Below the pieces are notes generated by a model. That model ran no database searches. It saw only the letters and a list, made by a program, of their open reading frames with translations, and was not told the origin of the DNA. The translations under genes were made by a program, and so were the position numbers. A DNA stretch of 64,000 nucleotides from Ectobius pallidus (taxonomy: Eukaryota > Arthropoda > Insecta > Blattodea > Ectobiidae): contig CAXKWD010000006.1 of NCBI GenBank assembly GCA_964059195.1, positions 68,155,073 through 68,219,072 on the forward strand, written 5' to 3'. Below are positions 34,600 through 46,816 of this stretch, in pieces. Position 1 is the stretch's first letter, and each line of letters begins with the position of its first letter.

Positions 34600-35060
34600 G
34601 GTTACCCATTCTTTGTACCGGGTTAAAAAGTATTTTCCATGATTTTTAGTCTTACGCTTCCACGAAAAGCTCACTAGAAAGGAGGCCAACCGTACGCAGT
34701 TGTTCAGTGTACCTGACGTTCTCTCAGAGTATGAAAATGACGCCTGTTTGCATCCAACTCCATGCGAAATTGTTTTCTTGCAGTATTAGGTTATTTCAAT
34801 ATCTGAACCTATATATGCGTCCCTAATTTGGTATTTGATCAAAAGCCAGAGCAATATGATATCGTCCTGGCGAGAAAATTAATCGGATCAGGCCCCGCAA
34901 TAGACATTAAAATTAGATGCTGGAAGACATATTTCCAAACGCTCTAATGAGACATTGCGTTTGGTTTGGATGGAGTTAGATGTATATAGAATCATTCTCA
35001 AACTTCGGAAGTACGTCAGACACGCTAAAAACGAAGTAGGGCTACTTCCTTGTGATATTT
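34600..35060 (+). repeat. Unclassified dispersed repeat H, copy 1
   Basis: In order: GGCTGGTTACCCATTCTTTG, GAGTATGAAAATGACGCCTG, TGCATCCAACTCCATGCGAA, GAAAATTAATCGGATCAGG, and ACTTCGGAAGTACGTCAGACACGC. The same blocks, diverged, occur in the same order at 57070-57510. No coding capacity or known ends were recognised; it is a dispersed family of at least two copies here. Confidence 0.65.
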
Positions 35061-36350
35061 TTCGGGGATGGCTAAAAACCGTTCGCCTGTACGAAGGACG
35101 AATATAAAGTCATATCCAATAAAAAAGATCTAAAAATCATGTGACAAAAAACATTCCTCTTAACGAGTGTTTCCTTTCTTGATAATTATTTCGGTATAAT
35201 AGTCGGGTAAAATTCTTCAATTAAGTATCCTTATGTACTGCTATTGCATGCTCCAACACAAAATACTTTTCTTTTTACAAATTAAAATTTTGAACATATC
35301 CTGACCATTGTTTGTCAATATGTAATAATATACATATTAATGTGTTTACAATTTTTTCCTAAAACTTCCTTGTGTTTTTAACATTTGTCTTTACTTTACA
35401 ACTTGGTAAATTTATTTTCTTTACTGTAAAGAAATAGTGCTGTCAGTAATAATAAAGAGAGAGAGACAAAAATATCTTTGGTCTTACAGTACGCCATGAA
35501 TTTCATACGCATCTGTTTATTTATGTATCATATCTGTGTTCATTTTAACAGATACTGAATTTTAAGGATTTTAGGTGAAATAGCGGAGATGTGTGAACGA
35601 CAATAGTCCTATAATCTTTCTGGGTATAAAATCTATGTTCGTGCAGAACTTCAGTTCAATCAGGTTAGTAGATTTTACGATAAATCAGTACAGACAGAGA
35701 TTAACCATTCGATTTTTATATAAGAATTTTATTATAACAAAGTTTCATACGACTGTTTTTGTTCAACCATAATTAAATATCTAAGTTTTGAGTTTTTTTA
35801 GAAACCTTTTAATTTATCTAACAAAGGAGTCATCTGAACTCGGCGATCAGCTGTTAGTAAGTTCGTCTCTTGCCATAGATGGCAGGCGACGGCGTGCAGG
35901 CAACTCAGGGCTTCTCTTGGCGTTTTAACTTCCAAGCAAGGCACATTAAAACACACGAAATTAATTAAATTTAGTGTAATATTAAAATTAACACGAACAG
36001 AATTGAATTTATTTTGAATACAGATTGCTTACTGTGCAGTTTGTATTGCTGATTTCAAGGTTTCAAGAATGTTCGATCTACGATATTAATTGATACAATA
36101 GTGTTATAATGAAATTCTGTATCATAATGGATCATAATGGATACTTCACATGTAATGAGCGTATTATGTAGCATGGTCGTACAAAAATTAAATTAATGAG
36201 TTAGTACATCTCATTTCTGACCTATAAAGTTTACATCATTGCATAGTTCCGACTAGTATGCACAAATCACCTAAGAAAACTATGTACACAACGTTTGAAA
36301 TAATTGGTTTAAACAAATATCCCACAATAAGGTCGTCGGGACTTCTCAAT
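35061..36350. other. AT-rich stretch with no supported gene
   Basis: Only short AT-driven frames. A tandem ATCATAATGG pair lies near 36121-36141. Confidence 0.5.
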
Positions 36351-36354
36351 AATT

Positions 36355-36460
36355 GCTTTAATCTTTTTGGTGGCACTATCGGCCTTGCGGTCGATTCAGC
36401 ATCAACAGAAATGACCAGGAGATATCCGGGAGGTATAGGAAGCCGTTCAGCACACAAGGT
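36355..36460 (+). repeat. SINE C fragment
   Basis: TTTTTGGTGGCACTATCGGCC, CGGTCGATTCAGCATCAACAGAAATGA and ACCAGGAGATATCCGGGAGG match the SINE C body (TGGTGGCACTATGGCC, GGTCGACTCAGCCTCTAACAG, GCACCAGGAGCAATCC). Both the tRNA head and the 3' third are missing. Confidence 0.75.
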
Positions 36461-39030
36461 AAAGTGCAATAAGTGACGCACAAGACAAACGTTTCTGTGA
36501 ATGTGTACAGTTCATTGTGCATCTAGCTTGCCTTTCTGCAAACTTTCCGACAAAACTTTGATGAGTAATGCTGAGATAAAACTCAAGAGGCAGAGGGAAA
36601 GATCTGAGGTCCTGTATTTCAAGTGACCTTCCAATTTCCATATCAAAGGGAAAAAGATAAAAAAAGAAAAAAAGAATCTTGTCTGTGATAAATTGTAAGG
36701 AACATGAAAGTTGGATTTTTTATATTTTCTTTTCCTAGTTTTGAGCTCAAGAAGGAAAAGGATGGGAATTCAATGTGTAAGAGAGACAGAGAGCGGTCAC
36801 CGCCTGTTTGTGAACTCTGATTCAAAGCAATATATCATAAGTCCAGGGAAAGTACAGTCCGATCTCATATCCTTTAGATGTAATCTCCATGTCGTCTCAT
36901 TTTAGATTTTATCTGCTCACAGCAGAAAAGAAGACTTGGAAGAAGGAACATATTCACATTTTATCCTAAAGCTATGCTAAAAATACTGCATGAGTAACAA
37001 TTTAATTTTAACAAAACTAATAAAGAAATAAAGAAATGATAGATATTTTAGGCTGCTAGCTGACGTAGTGCATAAGATATTTTCTTCCTGTGGTATAAAT
37101 TTTAGCTCATACCCGAGACAATTTCTTTGCTGAATTTTGTATTTGAAAACCCAACCTCAAGGGGCAGCATAACAGACCCTTTGCATAGTTACTATAGGCC
37201 TGTTCCTTGTGCAATAAAACCAGAGCAGGGAGCGAAATGTTTGGTTTGAGGTGGGCGACAATGGTTGAATTTTGTTACTGGAACGAAAACAATAAAGAAA
37301 CTGAGATGTAATTTATCGATAAAAAAGCATTCGGAAATGTTATCTCGATGTTATCAATATAATTTTTAATTTCCCACAGAAATCTAATGCGTCTTGGTTA
37401 TTTTTCTCTTTATTTTATTTATTATTATTATTTTTTTTTATTGTCAATAGTATATTACAGCCATTAGCTGCTCTGAAGTATTTTGGAAGCAAAGTATAAC
37501 GTTGTTTGAGATTAGCTCTTGCTTTTTATGACCGTTTAAACTTACAGACAATTTAAAGACATTCGTAATATCCAGTTAGTTTTTACAGGTATAATTTGTT
37601 ACAGACTACTTGGTACCAGGCACAAAAGACAAACTAGTATTTAGTCTTTTCTTTTATTGTTAGAAGTGGTTCATCGCAGAAAATGATTAGGGCAAAATGC
37701 GTCTGGTTATGTGATCATATCCAGCGTGATGCAAGGAAACACAAAGCAAGAAATAGTGAATATTCGTCAATGAATAATTATACTGTAAATAATCTCCAAC
37801 CTAAAAGAAAACGAAGTGAAACGGCAGCATATTTTGTGTGGGTTTTGGCATGCTGAAACATGATATTTGAAATGAATGTAATGCTAAACTCCGAAAAGGC
37901 TATACCATAATTGTTATATCACATTTTTATGACAGAATATGTCACTTTTCTCAAACGGAAAATAACCAGCTGTCTGGCGAAAAGTTGAACAGGCTGGTTA
38001 CATAGTACAATAGCTTTGCAGAATAGTAGGTCTACTTCTTAATTTATTTACTTGAATTAGTCTATATTCAACTTTATTGAGAAAATAACTAATACAAAAA
38101 AATAATCCTATTAATCCTATTAATAATCCTATTAAGTAATAATAATCCTACTAAATAATAATAATAAAAAATTCCACTGATTGTAGATTTCTAACCCAAT
38201 TTTTGCAATGGAAAGGAACTAATGCTACAGGTTTGCACACTGAACAGTACCTCCAGTACTGAAATAAACTTCCACCTGATCTCACAGTGAATGAATGGGT
38301 AGAATTTATTTTACTTTTCACGATGTTTAATGTATAGGTATTAAAGTTAATACCGAAGTCTGAAGATCGTAATATACAAATACGGGTAAATATTGTAAGT
38401 AGAAACAAGCATTTTCTGAGTGCATCATCCTAAGAATTCTAAAGGAATGGAAAATGTACAAATCCTCTTTTCTGAAGCTCTTGAAGATTCGCACCAAATG
38501 CAGTTGGATGAAGTATAAGAAGGAAAGACATTTTTTTCTTGCAGACAAGGGTTCAGTCGCAGTCGTGATCAGAGCCTCATGTTTAACACATCCAGCTTCC
38601 ACGACTGTGAGTGAGTGAGGTAAGGAATAAAGTTGTGGCTGCGGCTGCAAATTTCGAGGGGCGTCCTGACTGGATTACACAGCTCTGCACTCTCCAGCTC
38701 TTCTGACTGTCCTTTCTGGACTGGACTGATGGGATCAACTGTTTTCACTTTTAAACTACATAACTTATTTAGGATAGCATACGTTAGCATTTCCATTACT
38801 AAAAGGGATTCTCTTGGTATAATAAATTAGCATCTCAGTGTATGTGACCTAAGTCCATTGGATGGTACTCTCGAAGAAAATTAAAAAATTGTTGATGTCA
38901 TTCACGAAGAAGTGTACAACATAAAAATATTCATTACCCAGTTCATTTCAGCTTTTTGTATTTGTTATATAAGTATTTTTTAAGTATATTGCTTTAATTG
39001 ACAACATATAGGCTAGCAATGTATCGATTG
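36461..39030. other. Stretch with no supported gene
   Basis: The minus strand at 38569-38796 has a 75-codon frame in a patch richer in G and C than its surroundings. It shows no domain I recognise; it could be a host exon or chance. Confidence 0.4.
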
Positions 39031-39039
39031 ACTGAGCGA

Positions 39040-39215
39040 AGCGAGGTCCTGTTTTTCAGCGTTTTGTCGTGTCTGTAATTTTTTACGGCCAAACGCGATG
39101 TTCGATTTTCTTCCAATTTCACAACAATTTTCCTTGGAGGCATTAAAAACGACGTATGTGTATCGATATTAATTTTTTATACCGTTTTAATATGGTCTTC
39201 GTCTTAAAGGTTCCG
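39040..39215 (+). repeat. Tandemly related repeat unit, first copy
   Basis: CTGTAATTTTTTACGGCCAAACGCG, TTCGATTTTCTTCCAATTT, ATTAATTTTTTATACCGTTTTAATATGGT correspond in order to the unit at 39390-39560. The divergence is substantial, so the duplication is old. Confidence 0.6.
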
Positions 39216-39389
39216 TTTCAGGTAATGTTCAGCTTGTTTCAATGATTCTAGCCAAACAGTTCTTGCTATTTAAATGTTAAGATTATTTTCACTCCGGACA
39301 GGGGCCAATAAGTATTAAAATATTTAAATACAAATAAAAAAAATTCACACTAAAAAATTGTTCAAACATCCATCGTTTACAGGCGTCCG

Positions 39390-39560
39390 TCTGTCTGTAA
39401 ATTTGTTTATTATGCACTCACGACCAAACGTGTGGTTCGATTATCTTCGACTTTGTCATAATTGTTTCTTGAATTCATTGAAAATAATTGTATGCGTAAG
39501 AATTTTAATTTTTTAATCCGTTTCAAGATGGTGGACGTTGAAAGTGAGGAAGAGCAGAAC
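39390..39560 (+). repeat. Tandemly related repeat unit, second copy
   Basis: CTGTAAATTTG...CACGACCAAACGTGTGG, TTCGATTATCTTCGACTTT and TTTTAATTTTTTAATCCGTTTCAAGATGGT mirror the order of the unit at 39040-39215, about 345 bp away, in the same orientation. The preceding GTCCGTCTGTCTGTAAA hints at the GACA-type repeat end in reverse. Confidence 0.6.
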
Positions 39561-39569
39561 TGAGATTTT

Positions 39570-41220
39570 TGGATGCCAAATTTTCTTTTCACAGAACTAC
39601 TAGTTAGTAATATAAGAGGTGCAAGTAAATTTTTATTAATGGCAAGGAACGCTGGCGTCCATCGCAACTAAGGACCTGAGGGTGCTTATTTACTTGATTA
39701 ACAAAACGGTTTACTCTTACATGTTACACATTATTTTAATAATTTATATAATGTAAATTAAATAAATATATTTTGCAATTAAATAAAATGGACACTATAT
39801 CCCTTTTGTCACTCTTACATGGAAGTCATCTGTTGATTGTTTAATGATATTTCTTTATTTCTATACTCCTACCATAGGCATTATAGGCAGAGTGTTTTAT
39901 TTTCATAAACTTTCTCCAAAGTATATCAATCAAAACAATATATTTACCTTAATAATATAAAATTAATAATATAAGTGGAACTTCTATTACTGTTTCTACA
40001 AATTTTCCTTAGAATATAATCTGTTTTGCACTGTACCTGAGTCCAAAATTACTATTTTCAGGAATCTGACTTTGTTTTGTGTGTGTAAGCCTGCGTTATA
40101 TCATTGTAAGTTGAGGGAAAACTAAATGTTGATAGTGAGTTTTAAACTAATTTGTCCTAGAAACTTGAAATGTTGCACACTTAATTAAAACGGAAATGAC
40201 GATAAAGTTTAAAATGTCTTTGCAATATTTAAATCTGCTTAAATATATTAATTCGATATTTTGTTCAAAATTAAAATCTATCTTCTCCGACAGATACCAT
40301 ATATCAACCTGAATTTTTATTAGAGATTGTTTGATGATTGCTTTAAAAATTTATGAGAAGAATAGCTATGGGTTATAATTGTTTTAAATATTTTACCAGC
40401 AAGAATGAAAAGTTAAAAACTGACATATGGACGCGCCTCGTCCGAGATGGTAACATCTTAAAACATAAAACTTTATCCGCCGTAATAATAATTATTATTC
40501 ACCCACGTAGAAACTGACAATGAATAATTACTAGGAAGAGAAATTCTGTTGCAGATAAGAACAGATAGTATAACAATTAGGGAAAGGATGAGCATTAATC
40601 ATTTCTATGTGATACAAATGACGATTCCATCCATCCATCTTCGCGGAACTCAAGCCGCTCTGTATCGCATCTTACGCAGCAGTTGGTTTTTCATTAACTG
40701 GTTCTGTCATCCCGTTTTCTAAACACAATTTATGTCCTTTTTGAGAACCTTTAAATTGTCTTATAATTATACGAAAATATCTACGAGTCTCTTCTGTTTG
40801 AACAGCAACCGAAGATAAATAAAAGAGAAAGCTGAAAAGATTTTAATAGGCAAGACAAGATATTCTAACATGGAAATTATGGAGAATAAATTAATGCATA
40901 ACTAGAAAACAACAGATCTACAGTAATAAATAAAAACCTAACTTGTACGGCAAGTCTAATTTGTAGTTTATCAAGGAATGAAGTGGATTATACATACGAA
41001 TGTAAACGAAACTAGCAAATATAGGTGCGATTAAATGCTAATTTATGTGAAATAGATTTCAAAAATAGCAAATGATGATAAAGTCAGTCTCTCAGACTTG
41101 AATTTAAATCGCCACAGCTCTATGACTCATCATAGGGAGCAAAAACTACGAACGAAATCAGAAGTTTAGAAGTAACTTGGAGTATTTATTCACGACTAAG
41201 TCAAAATAATCGCTTACAAA
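39570..41220. other. Stretch with no supported gene
   Basis: A short SINE A head-like stretch (CGTCCGAGATGGTAACATCTT) lies at 40440-40460, without the B box. Nothing else was recognised. Confidence 0.4.
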
Positions 41221-41288
41221 ATTAATGAATAACGCTACTATTAGTAATTTAGTAAAGACGTTCTCTTTCTTTCTTCCTTTGTTTGTTT

Positions 41289-41445
<157 letters not shown>

Positions 41446-41714
41446 AATTCTGACTAGTAGACCACGAGGCCGGTCGAAATTATCAATAAAGTGATGTTTT
41501 ACTAACAGATTATCTCCGTGGCATGCACCACACAAATCCATTATCAAAGCTACTTGCTTCAGAAGATATTTTTCATTAACTGCTCTTATTAACAATTCAT
41601 TTATACCTCTTGTTTTGTTTTGATTTTTCTTTGCCTAACATGGTTTTTACCCAGATTACTTGATTTTCAAAAAAGATTTTAATTTAATTTCCTTACAACA
41701 CCGTCATCTGGAGT

Positions 41715-41988
41715 GTACAGGCAGGGGAAAAAAAGCGGACCGACTAAAATATCTAAGTTGCCGATACGAGCCACTGCGCATGCCTAGCAGCATTCACAGG
41801 ATAGCAGGGAATATATTGAAATTTTCTCTACAGCCGATAAATTGCTTGAATTCAGAAATAATTTCACGTAATTTACGTTGCTTGTGAAAACAAACGTTTC
41901 CGTTACATCTCTTACATTTAATTGTGTATCACAAGGCTCTGAAATCAGCTACAAGAGTCGGTCCGCTTTTTTTTCTCCCTACCCGTAC
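41715..41988. mobile_element. Palindromic MITE, copy 2, with enlarged centre
   Basis: The left arm GTACAGGCAGGGG..., AGCGGACCGACTAAAAT and CGAGCCACTGCGCATGCCTAG match copy 1 (20139-20291). The right arm AGAGTCGGTCCGC...CCCTACCCGTAC is its complement at the outer end. Between them about 160 bp of unrelated sequence replace the inner right arm of copy 1. Confidence 0.75.
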
Positions 41989-42524
41989 ATTTCAGCAAGG
42001 AATACTAGGATTAAAAGTATCAGTTGTAATTTGGGCAGGATTCATGGCTATTCAGATTCTTCTAAATCATGACCTGCCTAGTGGACATATTATGTACTGA
42101 CAAGTACGCACGCATGAGCACACTTTCAGTTCGCTGAAAAAATGACATTGTGCGCATATGTGTGCAACTACACCGGCAATGTGTACATGCGTCATGGTAC
42201 TAGTCAGTGCATGGCATGGCTTTGGGATCAGACCTAATATGAAGATTATTTTCAGCAAATTATTAGGCCTACGTTTATTTTTCTAAAACCTAACTTTATT
42301 TGTTACTTTCGTGAACTCGATTCTTATTGTAAGCATGTAATGTAAGCTTTCGGCTAGATCGTTCCATTCGCGCAGTCAGCAGGCCTACACTTAACTCACA
42401 AGCACCATAAATTACAATAACATTTAGGAATTGATGCTCATTAGTAAAATATATATATTTTTAATTTTCATTATATTTTGCAATAATTAAGAATATATTT
42501 TTAATCTTTCATCTTTTACTTATT

Positions 42525-42735
42525 TATTTATTTATTTTAGTCATTTGTATTAGATATTGTTCAAGTACTTAATGTTTGAATTTTTATCTTTGTATTTAAT
42601 GTCCGTTTCTTGTATTCAGGTATATAATTTGTTTTAATTTATTATTATTATATATTTCATGTCTTTTTGCTGGCCGAGTGCTAGAGAAGGCCTTATGGCC
42701 TTAACTCCGCCAGGTTAAATAAATAAATAACCCTT
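42525..42735 (+). repeat. LINE 3' UTR end with AAAT tail
   Basis: GGCCGAGTGCTAGAGAAGGC, the hairpin AAGGCCTTATGGCCTT and AACTCCGCCAGGTTAAATAAATAAATAA form a LINE-like 3' end in plus orientation. The upstream coding part is absent. Confidence 0.55.
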
Positions 42736-43044
42736 ACGATCGTTTAAATAAAACTGTGGGAGTCATTATAGGTTAATAAAATATACGAAGCTAAAAAAGT
42801 CAAAAAACGAAGTTAAGAACTAATTACTATGACATCCTGCTATTGTTATTATCTTTACTATTGAAATTATTATGCGTTTTCAAGTACATAATTATATACG
42901 TAATTATTTAATACATGACACGCCATCTGTACAATAGCATCACTGAAATGAGAATAATATAAACCAATCTACACAGACATGTTAGCTTATTTTTCTGCTC
43001 CTCTGCCATAAAACAGTGACTACTACATTAGATAAACACCGGGC

Positions 43045-43110
43045 TGAGTGGCATGGTGTTCGAATCCCAATTATCTCTAATTCCCTCTGGGAGTTAAAAA
43101 CACGCGCGAC
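43045..43110 (+). repeat. tRNA-like SINE fragment
   Basis: GGGCTGAGTGGCATGGTGTTCGAATCCC combines a partial A box and a good B box (GTGTTCGAATCCC), then CTCTGGGAGTTAAAAACACGCG. The D arm appears shortened by deletion. The family is unknown. Confidence 0.45.
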
Positions 43111-43714
43111 CTACTTGTAGAATCATTCAGTTGTAATTGTTGAAGTCTACTGCACAATGCAAACAACTATTGTAGTCGTCTTCAGAGTCTTTTTCTGCAC
43201 AGTTAGCTTCTCCTCTCTTCTTGGCGATTTCAATTTCATGGACCATTCCTCTTCACACTTGTTCCCCTAGCGAAGTGTTTCTTTGTACAGAAGAAACTAC
43301 TATTTGTATATTTACTTGACTATTCCAGTTTCTTGGAATTGCATTTCAATATCCATCAACAAACACTGCAATGTTAACACAGGTACTCATGAAAGTTTAA
43401 TTTTATAGCTGTAATTGATGGAAGCATTAAGTAAATCTACTCTTATACAATTCAACGGCCCTAAATAGCGTGCTTGCTCGCCCGCTTCGTGAGACATCGG
43501 GTATACTCGGCGATGTTCGTATCTCTCAGTCTAAACTTTCATGACGACTACAAGATTAGGAAAACCATTTCTTTATTATATAAGGCCTAAGTGAAATGAA
43601 CTCAATGAACAAATATTCTAATTTTATTTTTACTTACAGTTTTCATAGCTCTGAACCACAAACATTTTTAATAATCTACCAGTGTAAATTTCTTAAAATC
43701 CTGGAGTCAATGAA

Positions 43715-44220
43715 TAGTGGCGGGCGAAGCCGGGGGCACCAGCAGTAAAATATTGATGATTTAACTCTTGAAATATCGCTGATAATAATAATCCAAATCA
43801 ATCACACCTTCTCTTGAAAAATTATATAATTTCTTAAAATTACACTGAATTTACCAAATAAAATTCACATCTCATTCATCTGTCAACAAACAGTTAAAAA
43901 ACGCCATTATCCACCGCCGTCTCGAGAATTACGCACGAGAATTAGCCTATACAGTTTAGAAGGCAGTGGATCACAGTTATCTTTGGAACTGCATAATCGA
44001 ATCTGAGATCGTTTTCCCAGGTGGCAATTTCTAATCGTGGAATGTACTCTAAAGCCGGAATTTTAGCTGTTTCATTAATTATTATTGGTTTTGTTTAAGA
44101 ATGATTCGCGTGCAAGTGTTAATAAATATAATGCTTTAATAATTATTATACTATTAATTTCTAATTTTTCAATTAATTATCGTGGGCGAAGCCGCGGGCA
44201 CATCCTAGTAGTATACATTT
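43715..44220. repeat. Direct repeat pair of GGGCGAAGCC motif
   Basis: GGCGGGCGAAGCCGGGGGCAC (43721-43741) and GTGGGCGAAGCCGCGGGCAC (44183-44202) occur about 460 bp apart, in the same orientation. GGGCGAAGCCCGGG-type ends followed by a CTAGTA-like stretch are common at one end of invertebrate interspersed repeats. Both could be separate old insertions. Confidence 0.45.
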
Positions 44221-44604
44221 CATATTGTTAGGTGATATAATTTGCAGAGGCGATAGGAGATAATTAAACTCTCTCTTTCTCTATGCTCTCATTTTAAGAC
44301 GCAGTAACTTTCCAGATTTATCAAGCATAGTTCTCTCAAGTTATTAGTAGTGATTTAGAATATAACGCTGGAATTATTAATTATTAATGTATCGTAGTTC
44401 AATCAGCTTGTCTTTCATATTTATCTTGTACTTTAGTCTCTATAAAGTAGGTCTAAAAGTAGTTGCAGTAGTCAGAATAAACGATTAATGATTATGGTAG
44501 TAAATGTTCGTGATTAAGTTGGCAGTCGAAAGATCAACATTCTATCAAAATAGACTTATTAAGTGGCAGAATGGTACTTTCTGGGATTGTGTGGTGGATA
44601 GCAA

Positions 44605-44690
44605 AATGTATGTCTGTCTCTCTGTCCGTGTGTCTGTACGCATGGTAACTCAAATACGCTTTATCGGAATTTCATGAAAATTGGTACGCG
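44605..44690 (-). repeat. Interspersed repeat end with TGTC-rich tail
   Basis: TGTCTGTCTCTCTGTCCGTG, GTCTGTACGCATGG then TTTCATGAAAATTGG: this is the opposite orientation of the pattern at 8155-8305. It lies about 100 bp left of dispersed repeat G copy 2. Confidence 0.5.
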
Positions 44691-44787
44691 AATTTATAGC
44701 ATCCATGGGAAGATGCGACATGGGAAGGGCGACTTTGAACTAATCAGTTGACCAGAATAACACCTAATTCTTGGTCTCATCTATTAT

Positions 44788-45005
44788 AATATAATCTGCG
44801 TTGTCCGAAGACACGAAGCATTTTGATTGGCTCGCGGACAGCCAATCAGCGACCAAGCTCCCACAAGCATTAGTATCGGTAACTAAGATAAACAAGTCAA
44901 ATTCAGATGTATCAGTATCTGTAAGTAGAAATAATAGGCGAAATTACTTATTAAACAGCATGTTTTCATTTCCAGAAGTTCTATCCAGCTGGTACTTTAC
45001 ATAGG
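44788..45005 (+). repeat. Unclassified dispersed repeat G, copy 2
   Basis: TGCGTTGTCCGAAGAC, CATTTTGATTGGCT, GGACAGCCAATCA and CAGAAGTTCTA match copy 1 at 20905-21095 in order and orientation. The GATTGGCT...AGCCAATC hairpin is intact. The 67-codon frame across it is not supported. Confidence 0.7.
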
Positions 45006-45351
45006 ACCTTATTCATTGTCCCTTTGACAGGATACAAACACAATATTAATATTATGTGTATAACATGATACAATATAAGTTATTGCATAGCACACATAAC
45101 GTATCAAATTGTCGATCGCTTATTGATGTTGTTAGCCAGCCTTGATTGATTAATTTATTTATAACGATGTCAATGTAAATAAAATCAGGTAAACTGGTAT
45201 AACAATTACTTATGGGATTACCTATGATAAAAGGATCTTCAGCTGGCGGAATATGTAAAATTTAGGAGACATGCTTAATAGAAAAGAGAAAGCGTCACGA
45301 AATGGGATGAAATTTTGTTGCTACCTGATACAGAATCAAACATCTTAAAGT

Positions 45352-45545
45352 ATCCGAGCGAGGTGGCCAAGATGGTAACGTCTTGGACTCAGGAGGTCCC
45401 AGGTTCAAATCTCGTGGTCGGCCAATTTCACATGAGGATTTTTTCATGGTCTCTCTGTCGTAAAGGCAAATGCCGAGTTGGATATTTACGAACCATGAAT
45501 CATCCTCACCATTTCATCCTGTATCAAATCCATTTACATTAATAT
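45352..45545 (+). mobile_element. tRNA-derived SINE (SINE A)
   Basis: GAGGTGGCCAAGATGGTAAC forms the A-box arm and CAGGTTCAAATCTC the B box, followed by CGTGGTCGGCCAATTT and a body with GGTCTCTCTGTCGTAAAGGC and ACGAACCATGAATC, ending near CATTTACATTAATATAAG. Only a 7-bp candidate flanking repeat (TTAAAGT, 45345-45351 and 45549-45555) is visible, so the target duplication is uncertain. Related pieces lie at 4457, 40435, 51925 and 52475. Confidence 0.8.
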
Positions 45546-46074
45546 AAGTTAAAGTTTATTCTATGCAATACACCAACAATAGAAACAATTGACAAGCAAT
45601 AGTTCCATGGCCTACCCTACTGTATAGACACAGATCCCGAACTCCTGATATGGCCTCGTAGCTAAAAGGAGTACAAACACAGATGGGAGGGGGGAAAAAC
45701 TTAAAGGGAAGAAGTCTTTATGATATGATTGCCTACAAAACTGTGGAAATACGGTACATCATCGACCCTATGGCAAAGTTCAAAACCTGCAAGAACAATC
45801 CGATGACAACCATGCTTAAATGAGGAACATTCATTAGCCTATTGCTCAGCGTTTAAATGTCTACTTTGTCCTGTAGGATAGCCTCTGAAGGTAGTACAAC
45901 AAATAAATAATATTACTTACAAGACTCTGAGAAGTTTAGATCTAGGCATATAATGTGGCAAATGTGAAAAATTGTACGCTGATATCCTTAGAGCAACTTC
46001 CTCTTAATCTTCAAGTACATCAACATTCATAAAAGTTTTACTGCTTTAAAAAAATTAGCTAAATTATAGTAGTC

Positions 46075-46190
46075 TTGTAAATTCGTTAGACCCAGCTCAT
46101 CTATCGAGTAACGCTCCGAGCTAACCCTGCTATTGGCGGGAGGCCTTTGCCCTTATGGGATTAATGAGGCTTATTTATTTATTTATTTAT
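46075..46190 (+). mobile_element. Severely 5'-truncated LINE 3' end with target duplication
   Basis: GAGCTAACCCTGCTATTGGCGGGAGGCC...ATGAGG followed by (TTAT)n forms a 116-bp insert. It is bounded by a 14-bp duplication with one mismatch, AAATTATAGTAGTC (46061-46074) and AAATTGTAGTAGTC (46191-46204), the signature of target-primed reverse transcription. The 3' sequence resembles the LINE UTR at about 29795-29830. Confidence 0.85.
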
Positions 46191-46723
46191 AAATTGTAGT
46201 AGTCTCCAGTGGCGTTCCTGATATCAAATGTACTGTATTCACATTCTGAATTGGATGCCGGAGGAGAAAATAGTGTATATTACACATCTGTTCCGGGATG
46301 GTTACTGCCGGACATATTCTTTTCCATCTCAGATTACCTTTTAACAACATGGTTATGCTCCACTAACTCTCATGTGAAGACTTCATATCCCGTAACTTTG
46401 ACTTGTAAATTGTGTAATAAAAGTGTCTCTAACAAACACAAATAGGTTAAGATAGCTTGAGAATAACCTACTTAATAATTTTATATATATAAACATAAAA
46501 ATGGAGATATAAAAGAAAAAACGATATTACTTTCAAGAAATGATGACCTAAACGTAAATACATAGTATATAATTTTGGATTACAACCGACAAACCAGAAA
46601 GAGCAATAAAATTGGTCGTGATCGAGTAATTATAATTTTCAACAATATCGGGAGCACACACTCACGCAACCCCCACACATGTGGCCTAACATTTTAACTT
46701 ACGTACAAGAATAAAAGAAAAGG

Positions 46724-46758
46724 AATATATATATATATATATATATATATGGATATAT

Positions 46759-46815
<57 letters not shown>
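46724..46815. repeat. (AT)n microsatellite with inverted GGATAT/ATATCC ends
   Basis: About 90 bp of AT repeats, interrupted by ATATGGATATATGG on the left and ending ATATATCCATCC on the right, so the whole is able to form a cruciform. Confidence 0.95.

Positions 46816-46816
<1 letters not shown>

Noticed and set aside
38569..38796. 75-codon minus frame as a host exon
   Set aside because: Local GC is higher than average, but I find no domain and no reliable splice sites; it cannot be separated from chance.
42090..42220. Inverted TGACAAGTACGCACGCATG / CATGCGTCATGGTACTAGTCA pair as a MITE
   Set aside because: The arms match too poorly (several indels) and no target duplication is seen.
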